DNA of 39,328 bases from an uncultured Pseudanabaenaceae cyanobacterium (GCA_937949725.1 CALECT010000181.1:1-39328); one strand, 5' to 3'. Positions 27,101-34,745 are shown, counted from the first letter of the stretch. The notes: generated by a model from the letters alone, not told the origin. Made by a program: numbers and translations.

Positions 27101-30086
27101 AGGCATAACGGATGCAGCCCAGGCACCAGCAGAGCAGGAAAATCAGGCTAATCCCGAACCTGATGATGAGTGGAGTTCTTCAGCTCCAGAGGATGACTCT
27201 GGCGAATCAGATGAATCTCTGATTCCTGAACTCCAAGCTTTTATTGCCCAGGCGGCTGCAGAATCTGCCAACTCCACAGTCGATGCAAAGGACTCCGAAA
27301 CAGTTGAAACTGGAGAGACCGAACCTGAAGTCACTGAGCCTCAAGCTGAGCAATCCGAAACAGTTGAACAGGCCCTAGCAAGCCAGGAAGAATCTGAAAC
27401 AGGTGCCATGGAGCCAGTCGCTTCCTTATCCGAATTGCCTGGGCTAGGGGATGAGTCGAGCCCAGCGACAGATTCGTTGGAGGCTGAGGCGATCGCCGAG
27501 CCAACGAAGCCAGAGACTTCAGAGTTAGACGAGCCAGCAGACAAGCAAGCTCCCCAGCAAGATGGAGAGCAGGAACTTCCCAGTCTGGAAAGCATGTTCT
27601 CCGTCGCTCCTGAGCGAATGGCTGAAATTGCCAATGATTCCCTCACCTCTGAATTGATGGCTGGCACAGACTTAGAAGCCATCCAGTCGATCCAAAATGG
27701 AGACCAACCTGCGGGAGAATCTACCCCCGAGGTCACGACTGAAGAAGCAGTGAATTTGGAGGAAGCAGCGAGCGAAGAATCTGAAGCAGCCACGCCCGAA
27801 GCGATCGCGCAACCAGAAGCCATAACGCATACACCCACTGCAGTGGAAGTTGCCCTGGCAGAACATCAAGCAGTGGAGCCTATCGTCACCACCAACCCCG
27901 TCAGCCAGGCAAAAACTGAACGCATCAACAATGCGGTCCTGGCCGTAGAACAGATGTTTGGCCAACTGCCCACTAACAATCAGCTACCTGCAACGAAGCC
28001 GACTCCAACCACGGAGGCAGCCCAAGCTGAGAGCAAAGAGAATGCCAAGGCTGCCAAGAAAAAACGTCAGCAAGGCACTAAGCTCTCAGGTATCTCCGTA
28101 CGAGTTGACTTGAGCGTCCTAGAACGCATGAACAACCTCGTTGGTGAGCTGGTCCTCAGCCGCAACAGCCTCTCCCTGCAGCATGAGCAATTGCAGTCAG
28201 TGGTGACCCAACTAGACAAGCGTTTCAATAACTTCGAAGGCCAGCTCAACGGCCTGCGAGGGATCTCAGACCAAATGCTGGTTGAGCCAGCTCAGCGCCA
28301 AGCTCAGGGTCAATCTGCAGCTACGCAATCAGCTCCCTCAGCTACTTCAGAAGAAGCTTCCACTGAAGAAGGCTCTTTGCTAGAAGGCTTCGATGTGCTG
28401 GAGATGGATCGCTATAGCGCCCTCCATGGCCAGCTCCAAGAAATCTTTGAACAGCTCATGCAGCTGGAAGAGGGCGTAGATGACATCGGTGTACTGCTAG
28501 AGCAATCCACCCAAAGCTTGACCCAACAGCGCCAACGTCTCGGCCTGTTGCAGAACGAACTGATGTGGGCGCGGATGTTGCCCTTAGATAACATCCTGGG
28601 TCGCTTTCCCCGCGTTCTGCGAGACATGGCCCGCAAGCATGGCAAGTCCGTAGACTTGAACATGAACGGCACTAGCGTCCTGGTGGACAAAGGCATGTTG
28701 GAGAAACTCCATGACCCCATGCTCCACCTCTTGCGCAATGCCTTCGACCATGGCATTGAGAAAGCTGAAGAACGGAAAAGCCAAGGCAAATCTGACCGGG
28801 GCGAAATCCAAATCAATGCCTACTACCAGGGCAACCAAACCGTCATCGAAATCAAAGATGACGGTCAGGGGGTGAACCTGGAGCGCATCGCCAAGCGAGC
28901 CGTGGAGCTGGAATGGCTCTCCCGCGAAGAGATTAAATCTGTTCCCCAGCAAGCCCTGTTGGACCTAATCTTTGAGCCAGGCTTCACGACTGCCGCCAAG
29001 CTGAGTGAGCTCTCCGGCCGTGGCGTGGGCCTCGATGTGGTGCGCGAGCAAATCAAGGGTCTCAAGGGCAGCGTCACCGTGGACTTTGAAAAGGGCAAGG
29101 GCACGACCTTTACCCTGCGCCTGCCTCTGACCCTAACGGTAGCGAAGCTGATGGTTTGCCAAGTGGGTACCACGGCGATCGCTCTCCCTTCCGATGGCAT
29201 TGAAGACCTTCTCGTACCCCAACCTGAACAACTCAAAATGGTGGGCAACAAACGCCTACTCCACTGGCGCGATGACCTTATCCCCATCCAGTCCATGACA
29301 GAACTCCTGGACTATAGCTGCCCCACTGCGGACATCGCCAGCCTCAAAGCCATCACCTCTAAGAGCATTCCGGTGCCTAAGGACTGGGCCTTGCCTCTGC
29401 TGATCTTCAGCCGTGGCAGCCAACGCTGCGCCATGGAAGTCAACCGACTCCTGATGGAGCAAGAATTGGTCATCAAGCCCTTTAGCTCGGCCATGACCCC
29501 ACCGGAATATTCCTACGGCTGCACCATCCTGGGCGATGGCCGTATGATTCCGGTCCTAGATGGCACCGCCCTCCTCCAGCAACTCAGTGACAACTCCATG
29601 GCCATAGCCGCTGGTGTGGAGCTGAGCGATGAGACCCTGGATGGAGAGAGCAGCGACGGTGTAGAAATCGCAGCCACCATGGCCCAAGCCATGCAGGCCG
29701 ACACCATTCTGGTAGTGGATGACTCCACCGCCATGCGTCGCACCATGGCCTTGAGCTTGGAGAAAGCGGGCTACCGTGTCCTCCAAGCAGGCGACGGCCA
29801 GGAAGCGCTAACCCAGCTCCGCCAAAGCAGTGCCATCCAGCTCGTCATCTGCGACGTCGAGATGCCCAACATGAATGGTTTCGAATTCCTCAGTCAGCGC
29901 CGCCGGGAGCCTGTGTTGATGAAAATCCCTGTGGTCATGTTGACCTCCCGCAGCAGCGACAAACACCGCCGTTTGGCCATGCAGCTCAAGGCCCACGATT
30001 ACTTCAGCAAGCCCTATGTGGAGCAGGATTTCCTGAAGTCGATTAAGAAGATTCTCGCTAGCCAAGCGGCAGCGGCAAAAGTCTAA
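24171..30086 (+). CDS. Hybrid CheA histidine kinase with giant acidic linker (PilL/PixL type)
   Basis: This 1971-residue kinase is the centre of the array. The HPt domain (about 1-110) has the phospho-histidine H50 in RAAHSIKGGAAS; a second helical HPt-like segment without that histidine spans about 135-245. Residues about 260-1290 are acidic, Ser/Ala/Glu-rich and probably disordered, with seven GTF(V/I/L)Q motifs. The kinase core follows: dimerisation (from about 1302, RVDLSVLERMNNLVGELV), ATPase with N-box N1523 (LLRNAFDHGIE), G1 box DDGQG (1563-1567), G2 GRGVGLD and G3 GKGTTF. Then come a CheW-like domain and a receiver with D1895 (ICDVEMPNMNGFE). The frame opens at a TTG (24132), but the ATG at 24171 has AAGG 10 bases before it. 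Synechocystis encodes the equivalent PilL as two genes. Confidence 0.93.
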   Translation: MSVNPDINDKAYQFFIEEAAELLQIIEDGILELRRDRGANTVHAVMRAAHSIKGGAASVELEAIKTISHRMETAFRALYDETVEIDDELEGLLLDGFDCLKDPLGEQIETGSHDPEAALANAIPVLEALEANLGADALKQADSFIPSSSDLGIDMVTSIFEMDVEEGIAHLEEVAANPGNFPVLGELQAQAEVFVGFGELLDLPGFGAIGQTILDACHNNPADPVGLLTIALQDLHAAKELVMGGDRDQGGAPSEALLALAGGGSGAAAESNAPEAGLSAGDFADFGLSEADLANFDFGNGDFANADLSALSLDPATADSNAPEASSLDDGLTDAGLGDLDLAALTMEGESLLNDADSTSDVSSDETNDETPGLDLGAADFQALVDESSSLDLNGPEDEFATVEQGGMASAAGSLEDPAFAELEANQDDAAAFDSLDAMAQLANLMAEPETNDAPAAGDEAGFTADAALEESADFDFALDGDIASESSPELEADVAFELEPNKLESEHLETASSENISDGDDIFAALPEDTEAASNDALATEIPAQNSETNPADIAAPDAELENMWAELSDDLGDGSGNMMDAAEDSDLDSAFDIAMDQASEAPEEQMEPSPGGDDLADLFANDENIAPEEQDVTTALSVAEADAAFEAMVDASTAENSDVVLDPESSLNLSFDDEELSSPETSSSPDLQDIFALDLPNEEAANAEPAIEEDASTTSQGEEELVDPWSSLITEDSDPPEQANVDALGDAPESETVETDDSEEDNSPAMDESLAELFQSNEDATASAEASAEATAEFVDEATVAQGMEMGTFVQASEVMPLSDESRSSSADEWPNSEESGNSEQDNIPEDAAFLESAQPDESASDESNDLGFDPLEAGTFIQNLNDGTFLQSMDVSPGSALDSASSEADEPAEATESTSAESFDEGTFVQAFEEGTFIQGAAIADLSEAAVLEQSPGVEENFDEGTFVQGIDEGTFIQGITDAAQAPAEQENQANPEPDDEWSSSAPEDDSGESDESLIPELQAFIAQAAAESANSTVDAKDSETVETGETEPEVTEPQAEQSETVEQALASQEESETGAMEPVASLSELPGLGDESSPATDSLEAEAIAEPTKPETSELDEPADKQAPQQDGEQELPSLESMFSVAPERMAEIANDSLTSELMAGTDLEAIQSIQNGDQPAGESTPEVTTEEAVNLEEAASEESEAATPEAIAQPEAITHTPTAVEVALAEHQAVEPIVTTNPVSQAKTERINNAVLAVEQMFGQLPTNNQLPATKPTPTTEAAQAESKENAKAAKKKRQQGTKLSGISVRVDLSVLERMNNLVGELVLSRNSLSLQHEQLQSVVTQLDKRFNNFEGQLNGLRGISDQMLVEPAQRQAQGQSAATQSAPSATSEEASTEEGSLLEGFDVLEMDRYSALHGQLQEIFEQLMQLEEGVDDIGVLLEQSTQSLTQQRQRLGLLQNELMWARMLPLDNILGRFPRVLRDMARKHGKSVDLNMNGTSVLVDKGMLEKLHDPMLHLLRNAFDHGIEKAEERKSQGKSDRGEIQINAYYQGNQTVIEIKDDGQGVNLERIAKRAVELEWLSREEIKSVPQQALLDLIFEPGFTTAAKLSELSGRGVGLDVVREQIKGLKGSVTVDFEKGKGTTFTLRLPLTLTVAKLMVCQVGTTAIALPSDGIEDLLVPQPEQLKMVGNKRLLHWRDDLIPIQSMTELLDYSCPTADIASLKAITSKSIPVPKDWALPLLIFSRGSQRCAMEVNRLLMEQELVIKPFSSAMTPPEYSYGCTILGDGRMIPVLDGTALLQQLSDNSMAIAAGVELSDETLDGESSDGVEIAATMAQAMQADTILVVDDSTAMRRTMALSLEKAGYRVLQAGDGQEALTQLRQSSAIQLVICDVEMPNMNGFEFLSQRRREPVLMKIPVVMLTSRSSDKHRRLAMQLKAHDYFSKPYVEQDFLKSIKKILASQAAAAKV
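26595..27101 (+). repeat. GTF(V/I/L)Q motif repeats within the CheA linker
   Basis: Seven copies of GTF(V/I/L)Q are encoded at 26595-26609, 26799-26813, 26826-26840, 26943-26957, 26970-26984, 27060-27074 and 27087-27101. The last six form three pairs with an exact 27-base (9-residue) step. Each copy is usually preceded by D/E. They lie in otherwise variable acidic sequence. Confidence 0.9.
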
Positions 30087-30368
30087 GACATTCAGTCATT
30101 GGCTATCGGGAATCGGCAGTCAGGAACTGGTAGTCAAAGGTGAGGCTCACCTTCTAAGACAGCTTATGTTCTAGTCAGTCTCACCTTCCGACGAATCTTC
30201 CCACTCCTGCAATATCAACCAAAAGCCTAGACATTCTGAGCTTATTGGCAGCTCCCCCAGCCTGCAGCATCTCCTTGGCATTCCCCTCGTAATCTGCTCT
30301 GTGCGATTTGATTAGGGGCTTAGAAAATTACCACCCAGGTCCCTGTAATAGGAGCACCGCTAATCACC

Positions 30369-30908
30369 ATGCCGACCCCCATCCCAACGCCCACTGCTCA
30401 GCCCGCCGCGACCTCTCCTGCCCAGAGGGGGCGTGCAAACCAGAAGCAGACTGCCCTTAGTCATCGTAAACTTATTGTTTTTCCGGTGGGTGAGTTGCGT
30501 CTAGCGGTCCCCATGAACAACATTAGCCGCGTCATTAATCGGCCCAAGGTGTACAGCAGTGGTACCCATGCGGTAGGAGTGACAACTGTGGGCGATCGCG
30601 AGCTCACGATTATTGATTTGCACCAGCAACTTTTCAGTATTCCAGGCCCCTTCAATCCAGAACGCCCCGGCTATCTGGTCCTCACCCCCAGCCCCACCGG
30701 AGAAATTATGGGCATTCCCACTCCCGAAACTCCTCGACTGGTGGAAGTTCCTCTGGAGCAAATTCGTGAATTGCCCCAGTCCTATCGTCAGGCCGATACA
30801 CTTTGGGTTGCGAGTCACATGGTCCGCACCGCTGTGGATGAAGAAGGCGAACTTCAGTCCATTTTTATGTTGGATATGGCAGCTGTCATGAACAAGTTGA
30901 TGGGATAA
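30369..30908 (+). CDS. CheW-like protein (second, stand-alone)
   Basis: A 179-residue protein. After a Pro/Thr/Ala-rich tail of about 30 residues, a CheW-type fold begins at KLIVFPVGELRLAVPMNNISRVI. It continues through VGVTTVGDRELTIIDLHQQLF and ends with a helix DMAAVMNKLMG. The HAVGVTTVGDREL segment occupies the place of the usual G..NLRG.I.PV.DL region, so it is a divergent CheW. It lies 282 bases after CheA and may add a further adaptor to the same array. A hairpin follows its stop. In Synechocystis-type loci extra CheW-like genes also accompany pil/pix clusters. Binding partners are inferred from position. Confidence 0.8.
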   Translation: MPTPIPTPTAQPAATSPAQRGRANQKQTALSHRKLIVFPVGELRLAVPMNNISRVINRPKVYSSGTHAVGVTTVGDRELTIIDLHQQLFSIPGPFNPERPGYLVLTPSPTGEIMGIPTPETPRLVEVPLEQIRELPQSYRQADTLWVASHMVRTAVDEEGELQSIFMLDMAAVMNKLMG

Positions 30909-30963
30909 GCGTTTCGGTGAATTGCTTATCAATTACAGCTATTCCTCACCAATGCTACGACTT

Positions 30964-31003
30964 AATCCCCTGGAGATAGATCACAGCTCTCTAGGGGATT
31001 TTG
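30964..31003 (+). terminator. Terminator after the second CheW-like gene
   Basis: AATCCCCT (30964-30971) pairs with AGGGGATT (30993-31000), with partial pairing GAGA/TCTC further in, followed by TTTTGCTTG. It marks the end of the chemosensory block. Confidence 0.6.
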
Positions 31004-31019
31004 CTTGCCACTATTGCTG

Positions 31020-33122
31020 TTAATCGAGCGTTTCAGGACTGACTGGAAGACAGGGGCCAGCCTGGGCGATCGCTTCTGGTAACCCCTCGGCAACTAAGCC
31101 ATCCATTTGGAGCTGGAATTGCCGAGCCAGGGCGATCGCGGCGACTCGCCATTGCTGGGCATCACCCCAAACGTTCCAAGGTTGGCACCAACGTCCCGGC
31201 AACTGCTTCAATCCCAGGGGCAATGTCCAACCAAACACTGGATCGAGACAGGTCTGGCAGACCGCTTGGGACTCGGGCAACGTTTTGATTCCTAGGGGGA
31301 GATCTCCATCCAAGGCTGCCTGAATCAGGGCTTGGCTAATTGAGGATGGAATGCGCTGTAGGAGCGATCGCTCCCCAACCATCATTGGCCCCAACCACCC
31401 CGTATTGACCAGATAAACTTCGGTCTCAGGTTGAGCCTGAAGGCAAGCTTGCCAACGCAAACAATCCCCCACTGAGCATTGACGGTCCATCGCCTTGAAA
31501 TGGGCCGTGGGATGGAGCTGATGACGACTCCAGCCCGGCAGAGCTGAACCGTAGCCCAGGGCGAAGTAGTAAACTGCCTGTTCCGGCGAAAGTCGGGCAA
31601 TGGCGGGCAAAACTCCAGCTGTGTCTGCAACTAAAAGAAAGATTTGCTGGGGTGCAACTTGGCTTCGCCCCGGCTCATCCCGCTCAGAAGTTGAGTCCAT
31701 CCCAGAACGACCATCTTGCCAAGCTCCACGGAACGGAACGGAACTGGCTAAATCGCTAAACCGAGGCCGACTGGAAGCAGCTTGGAGGGGGACATTTTCC
31801 AGCACTGCGCCGAAAGTTAGATGCTGGTGCAACCTGTCCTTGGCTGTGAGGCCGGAAATATTGCCGTAGCCCCCTGACAGCAGTGGCTGAAGTGAAAGTG
31901 GATGGGGAGAAGTGGCTAGATCCTCAGCAGGCTGCAATACCACTGCCCCACGCTGCCAGCGCTCGCCCAACGCTGAAGCCAAGGTTTGCTTGCCGCTCCC
32001 GTCTTCCCCTAAGAATAGAGCGGTCGGTTCACCAGAACGTCCTAGGCAATGCACTGCATCCTGTAACAGCAGCCCGCTGGCCGAGCTATGCATATGGATG
32101 TCTGCTAGTAGGGTGGCGATCGCCCCCAGCAAATCCCCACCATGGCGACTGCCGCCCACTAGCGCCAAGCGCTGGGCGGGATGAATCACCACAAAAACCT
32201 CGGTTTCCAGCAGTGGCTCCACGCAGGGCTCACCTTTCAATCCATTGAGAGCGATGACGGTCAACCTGGGCTCATCGTCATCATCGGCCAATGCCTGCTC
32301 ACCATCAGTCGGATGGGATGAGTTGGGTTTCAATACGGACCAATGAGTCAGGGCATCTTCAGCCTGACTCTGGGAGGATTGCTGGGGCTGATTATCCTCA
32401 TCGTCATCCACAGCAGCAGGGAATAGCCAATGGCGCGCCATGATTGCCTGGGAAGCCAGTTCGCAAACCACTCGTATCCCTGTGGTTTGGCCCGGCAGGC
32501 CCAATTCAACCAAGCCATCACATTGGTAAAGCGCCTTGTCTTCGCCATAGTCCATGGCTCGCTGATACAGCGTCCAAAATGCTTTTTCGTCCATGGGGGC
32601 TAGCTGCAAGCCAGGGGTCAAAGGCTCCCCTCGCTGGACCTGGACTTGCTCCAGCGCCGCGACCGGAGATAGCCCTGGCTCCACCCGGTAATAGCTGCCG
32701 GCGGTGGTGCCGCCATAGGGCAGGGTTTTCACACAGAGGGCACCGCGATCGCTCAAGACTCCTTCCGCCCGCAGGAGCGCATGCTCCATCAACTCCGCCA
32801 GGGAAAGGTTGCAATGGATTGGTAAAAAATCTTCTGCCATCACTAGTCGTGGGGTAATGGCATCACTCGTGGCAGACTCAATCTCTACCCTCCCAGCATC
32901 ATCAACCCATTCCCCCTTCTCAGGAACCAAAGGAATTAAGCCTTCGCCAGCAAAACCTGGGCCTGCTTCGATGCCCGGAAGAGGATTTTCGTCCTGCCTA
33001 GGGTAATAGCCCTGGGCATTGGCGCGTGCCTGAGCGACTTCCAGCGAAAAAGCCTGGAAGTCAGCATCTGTGAGTGAGCGGGGTAAATTGGAATCCCCCG
33101 AAGCCATCGATCCATTTTCCAT
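31020..33122 (-). CDS. Degenerate ATP-type phosphoenolpyruvate carboxykinase homologue (probable pseudoenzyme)
   Basis: A 700-residue protein that can be aligned along its length with ATP-dependent PEPCK. The alignable parts are ALYQCDGLVEL...RVVCELASQAIMARHWLF (198-234), LVGGSRHGGDLL (321-332), ALFLGEDGSGKQTLA (368-382, the P-loop), FLLVADTAGVLPAIARLSPEQAVYYF (495-520) and VYLVNTGW (569-576). Key residues appear lost: the TGRSPKD arginine is absent, the paired metal-site lysines align with Leu, Q379 follows the P-loop lysine instead of Thr, and the DDEH metal motif after the P-loop is missing. Acidic insertions (about 239-256 and 280-285) add length. True PEPCKs are about 530-540 residues. 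It may bind nucleotide without carboxykinase activity. It is convergent with the CheW-like gene. Confidence 0.72.
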   Translation of the reverse strand: MENGSMASGDSNLPRSLTDADFQAFSLEVAQARANAQGYYPRQDENPLPGIEAGPGFAGEGLIPLVPEKGEWVDDAGRVEIESATSDAITPRLVMAEDFLPIHCNLSLAELMEHALLRAEGVLSDRGALCVKTLPYGGTTAGSYYRVEPGLSPVAALEQVQVQRGEPLTPGLQLAPMDEKAFWTLYQRAMDYGEDKALYQCDGLVELGLPGQTTGIRVVCELASQAIMARHWLFPAAVDDDEDNQPQQSSQSQAEDALTHWSVLKPNSSHPTDGEQALADDDDEPRLTVIALNGLKGEPCVEPLLETEVFVVIHPAQRLALVGGSRHGGDLLGAIATLLADIHMHSSASGLLLQDAVHCLGRSGEPTALFLGEDGSGKQTLASALGERWQRGAVVLQPAEDLATSPHPLSLQPLLSGGYGNISGLTAKDRLHQHLTFGAVLENVPLQAASSRPRFSDLASSVPFRGAWQDGRSGMDSTSERDEPGRSQVAPQQIFLLVADTAGVLPAIARLSPEQAVYYFALGYGSALPGWSRHQLHPTAHFKAMDRQCSVGDCLRWQACLQAQPETEVYLVNTGWLGPMMVGERSLLQRIPSSISQALIQAALDGDLPLGIKTLPESQAVCQTCLDPVFGWTLPLGLKQLPGRWCQPWNVWGDAQQWRVAAIALARQFQLQMDGLVAEGLPEAIAQAGPCLPVSPETLD

Positions 33123-33394
33123 GGGCGCTCAGCGTGAAAGCCGATCTTGATAAATGCCAACCTCATCAAAAGGCAGGCCAGGATTCCGTCTTTCCTAAGC
33201 TACTCCCTGGTCCAAGCTTCATCCTACGGATTTCATAAAAGTCACAAATAATGCAGCAAAACTGTACATAACCAGGATGTTTATGATCCAGTCGTCCTAG
33301 GACAGCCAACATTAAGAATTAGGGGCAGTAATCTCCGAACAGCTTATGGGGCGATGTTTTCAGGACAAGGCAACCCGAAAATGCAAGATTGGCA
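33123..33394 (-). other. Intergenic region upstream of the PEPCK-like gene
   Basis: These 272 bases separate two minus-strand genes and hold no gene. A TCCTAGGA palindrome lies at 33295-33302. The A/T-rich stretch 33230-33290 is a likely promoter zone for the PEPCK-like gene, but no clear -10/-35 pair was found. Confidence 0.35.
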
Positions 33395-34270
33395 TTAGGG
33401 CTGTACCGTCAACTGTCCAGTGAGGTGGAGCTGACCCGCTGCGATCGCGATACGCTCAAGGGCTACATCTCGCCCCAGCTTTAAAGGCATCATCGCCAAA
33501 CTGCTGAGATCTTCCTGAAAGCCAGCAGGAGGTGCTTCACTCCAACAGGGCTGGCGCAGCTTAAGCAAATTGCCATTGCGCACCGCCAGGCCAGTCTCAA
33601 TCGCAAGTTCTGTCTGAGCGGCTGATTGAGCCCCCTGGCAAACCCTTAGGCCTAAACGCTCTGCGCCCAAGCCACTGCCTAGTTCCCCCCCTGCCAAGGC
33701 AATTCTAGGTTGGCTCAACGATTCTGTTCCAACCCCTGATGCTTCGAGCGACTCTTCTTCGATTAATAGCTCCTGAAGCAAGTTGAGCCATTCCCCCAAC
33801 TGGGGGGCTAGGAGCGGTGATTCCAAAGAATCATTTAACTGGGCCTCGGTCATCTTCAACGCCAGGTCCACAACGATGGGAGCCGTTAACTTGAGCGGCT
33901 TCCCCCGCACGGCCTGCCCTAGGTTCATGCGAATGTCCTGCCCCACCAGTTGCAACTGTCCGAGATGCAGACCTTTATAGATAACGCTATCGGCCTCTAC
34001 TTGCACCAGGGGAATGCGTCCTGTCAGCATTTGCCGACTGGAGAGGTTGTTGCCCTCCCCCGTCTCACTGCCAATGGAAACCTCTAGACGATCCACCGCC
34101 TCTACCTGAGACCGCAGCCACAGTTTTAATGCAGGCCCCAAAACTCCAGCGACAAGACTTCGTTTCCCTTGCTTGACCTTGGGATTGGTCTCAACGCTAT
34201 CTATAGCTGGCTCTAGCCCGTCACGCCCCTGCGACTGGCTGTCCCGATTGTTTGGCATATCCTTCGCCAT
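33395..34270 (-). CDS. DUF2993 (LmeA-like phospholipid-binding) domain protein
   Basis: A 291-residue protein of a family widespread in cyanobacteria and actinobacteria. A charged N-terminus of about 40 residues precedes the conserved start of the domain: VAGVLGPALKLWLRSQVEAVDRLEVSIGS. The pattern then runs through LTGRIPLVQVEADSVIYKGLHLGQLQLVGQDIRMNL, LKLTAPIVVDLALKMTEAQLN and the C-terminal strand HLTGQLTVQP. Related LmeA proteins bind phospholipid in the cell envelope, but no signal peptide is clear here, so the location is uncertain. Of the ATGs at 34276 and 34270 the second is chosen: AAGGGGG ends 6 bases before it. It is divergent from the DUF4912 gene. Confidence 0.78.
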   Translation of the reverse strand: MAKDMPNNRDSQSQGRDGLEPAIDSVETNPKVKQGKRSLVAGVLGPALKLWLRSQVEAVDRLEVSIGSETGEGNNLSSRQMLTGRIPLVQVEADSVIYKGLHLGQLQLVGQDIRMNLGQAVRGKPLKLTAPIVVDLALKMTEAQLNDSLESPLLAPQLGEWLNLLQELLIEEESLEASGVGTESLSQPRIALAGGELGSGLGAERLGLRVCQGAQSAAQTELAIETGLAVRNGNLLKLRQPCWSEAPPAGFQEDLSSLAMMPLKLGRDVALERIAIAAGQLHLTGQLTVQP

Positions 34271-34276
34271 TACCAT

Positions 34277-34283
34277 CCCCCTT
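34277..34283 (-). promoter_or_regulatory. Shine-Dalgarno site fixing the DUF2993 start
   Basis: AAGGGGG on the minus strand abuts an ATG at 34276 but lies 6 bases before the ATG at 34270, which is the usual distance. It therefore supports the second start codon. Confidence 0.6.
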
Positions 34284-34485
34284 CGTTGAAGTGAGTTCGA
34301 AGGAAACTTGCCGTGGCATAGCCCTTCTGCCCTAGAGGAGCTTACTGCACCAGAGTCCTGGTCTCATCGTTGCCCAAAGCAACTCCAGCAAGTCAGAAAG
34401 GGGCATCTCAATTGTTTTTACAGCTCTTAAGCAGAGTGTCCTAAACAAGTGGATCGCAAGGGATACGATGATTAATAATCCTAAA

Positions 34486-34535
34486 AGTCATGAAACAATG
34501 ACAAAATGCCTTGGGGGTGATCCCAGAGTCATGAA
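34486..34535. repeat. Two AGTCATGAA sites, each with an inverted partner
   Basis: AGTCATGAA occurs at 34486-34494 and 34527-34535, 41 bases apart. In the first copy GTCAT (34487-34491) has an inverted ATGAC at 34498-34502. The second copy begins the perfect palindrome at 34527-34544. The pattern suggests two operator sites, one spaced and one compact. Confidence 0.5.
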
Positions 34536-34544
34536 TTCATGACT
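34527..34544. promoter_or_regulatory. Perfect 18-bp palindrome, candidate operator
   Basis: AGTCATGAATTCATGACT reads identically on both strands. It lies 202 bases upstream of the DUF4912 start and 256 bases from the DUF2993 start. Confidence 0.55.
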
Positions 34545-34582
34545 TTACAAAGGTATAGAATCCTGTAATCCCGTTGGATCAG

Positions 34583-34614
34583 GCTTTTGCAAGGGGATCA
34601 TGGGTTGCAAAAGC
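34583..34614. repeat. 10-bp inverted repeat upstream of the DUF4912 gene
   Basis: GCTTTTGCAA (34583-34592) pairs exactly with TTGCAAAAGC (34605-34614) over a 12-base spacer. It has no T-run on either side, so it is an operator or a leader hairpin rather than a terminator. TTGACA follows ten bases later. Confidence 0.5.
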
Positions 34615-34745
34615 AGCCTTCCCTTGACACTATGGGTGGCATGAATTGATCCCCGTCTTTTGGCTAGGTACTCAAATTAACGAGTGACCCAGCGAGATCA
34701 GTGAACGCGATTCGTTTAACGCCAACATAGGAAGATCACACAGCC

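Larger units (their letters stand above)
34271..34745. other. Divergent intergenic region rich in palindromes
   Basis: This 475-base region between the DUF2993 and DUF4912 genes has no credible reading frame. It contains repeated AGTCATGAA sites, an 18-bp palindrome, a 10-bp inverted repeat and a perfect TTGACA at 34624-34629 without a convincing -10. It is the most structured non-coding stretch in the window. Confidence 0.55.

Noticed and set aside
26595..27101. GTF(V/I/L)Q repeats read as a CRISPR-like or tandem DNA repeat array
   Set aside because: Conservation is at the protein level with varied codons, and the frame is continuous with CheA; spacers and repeats do not have CRISPR form.
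30137..30153. AAGGTGAG-G-CTCACCTT hairpin after CheA as a terminator
   Set aside because: The stem is short once a real loop is allowed, and no T-run follows; read-through to the second CheW gene is possible.
34624..34650. A complete sigma-70 promoter for the DUF4912 gene at TTGACA
   Set aside because: The -35 is perfect, but the best hexamers at 16-18 bases downstream match TATAAT poorly, so I did not list it as a promoter.
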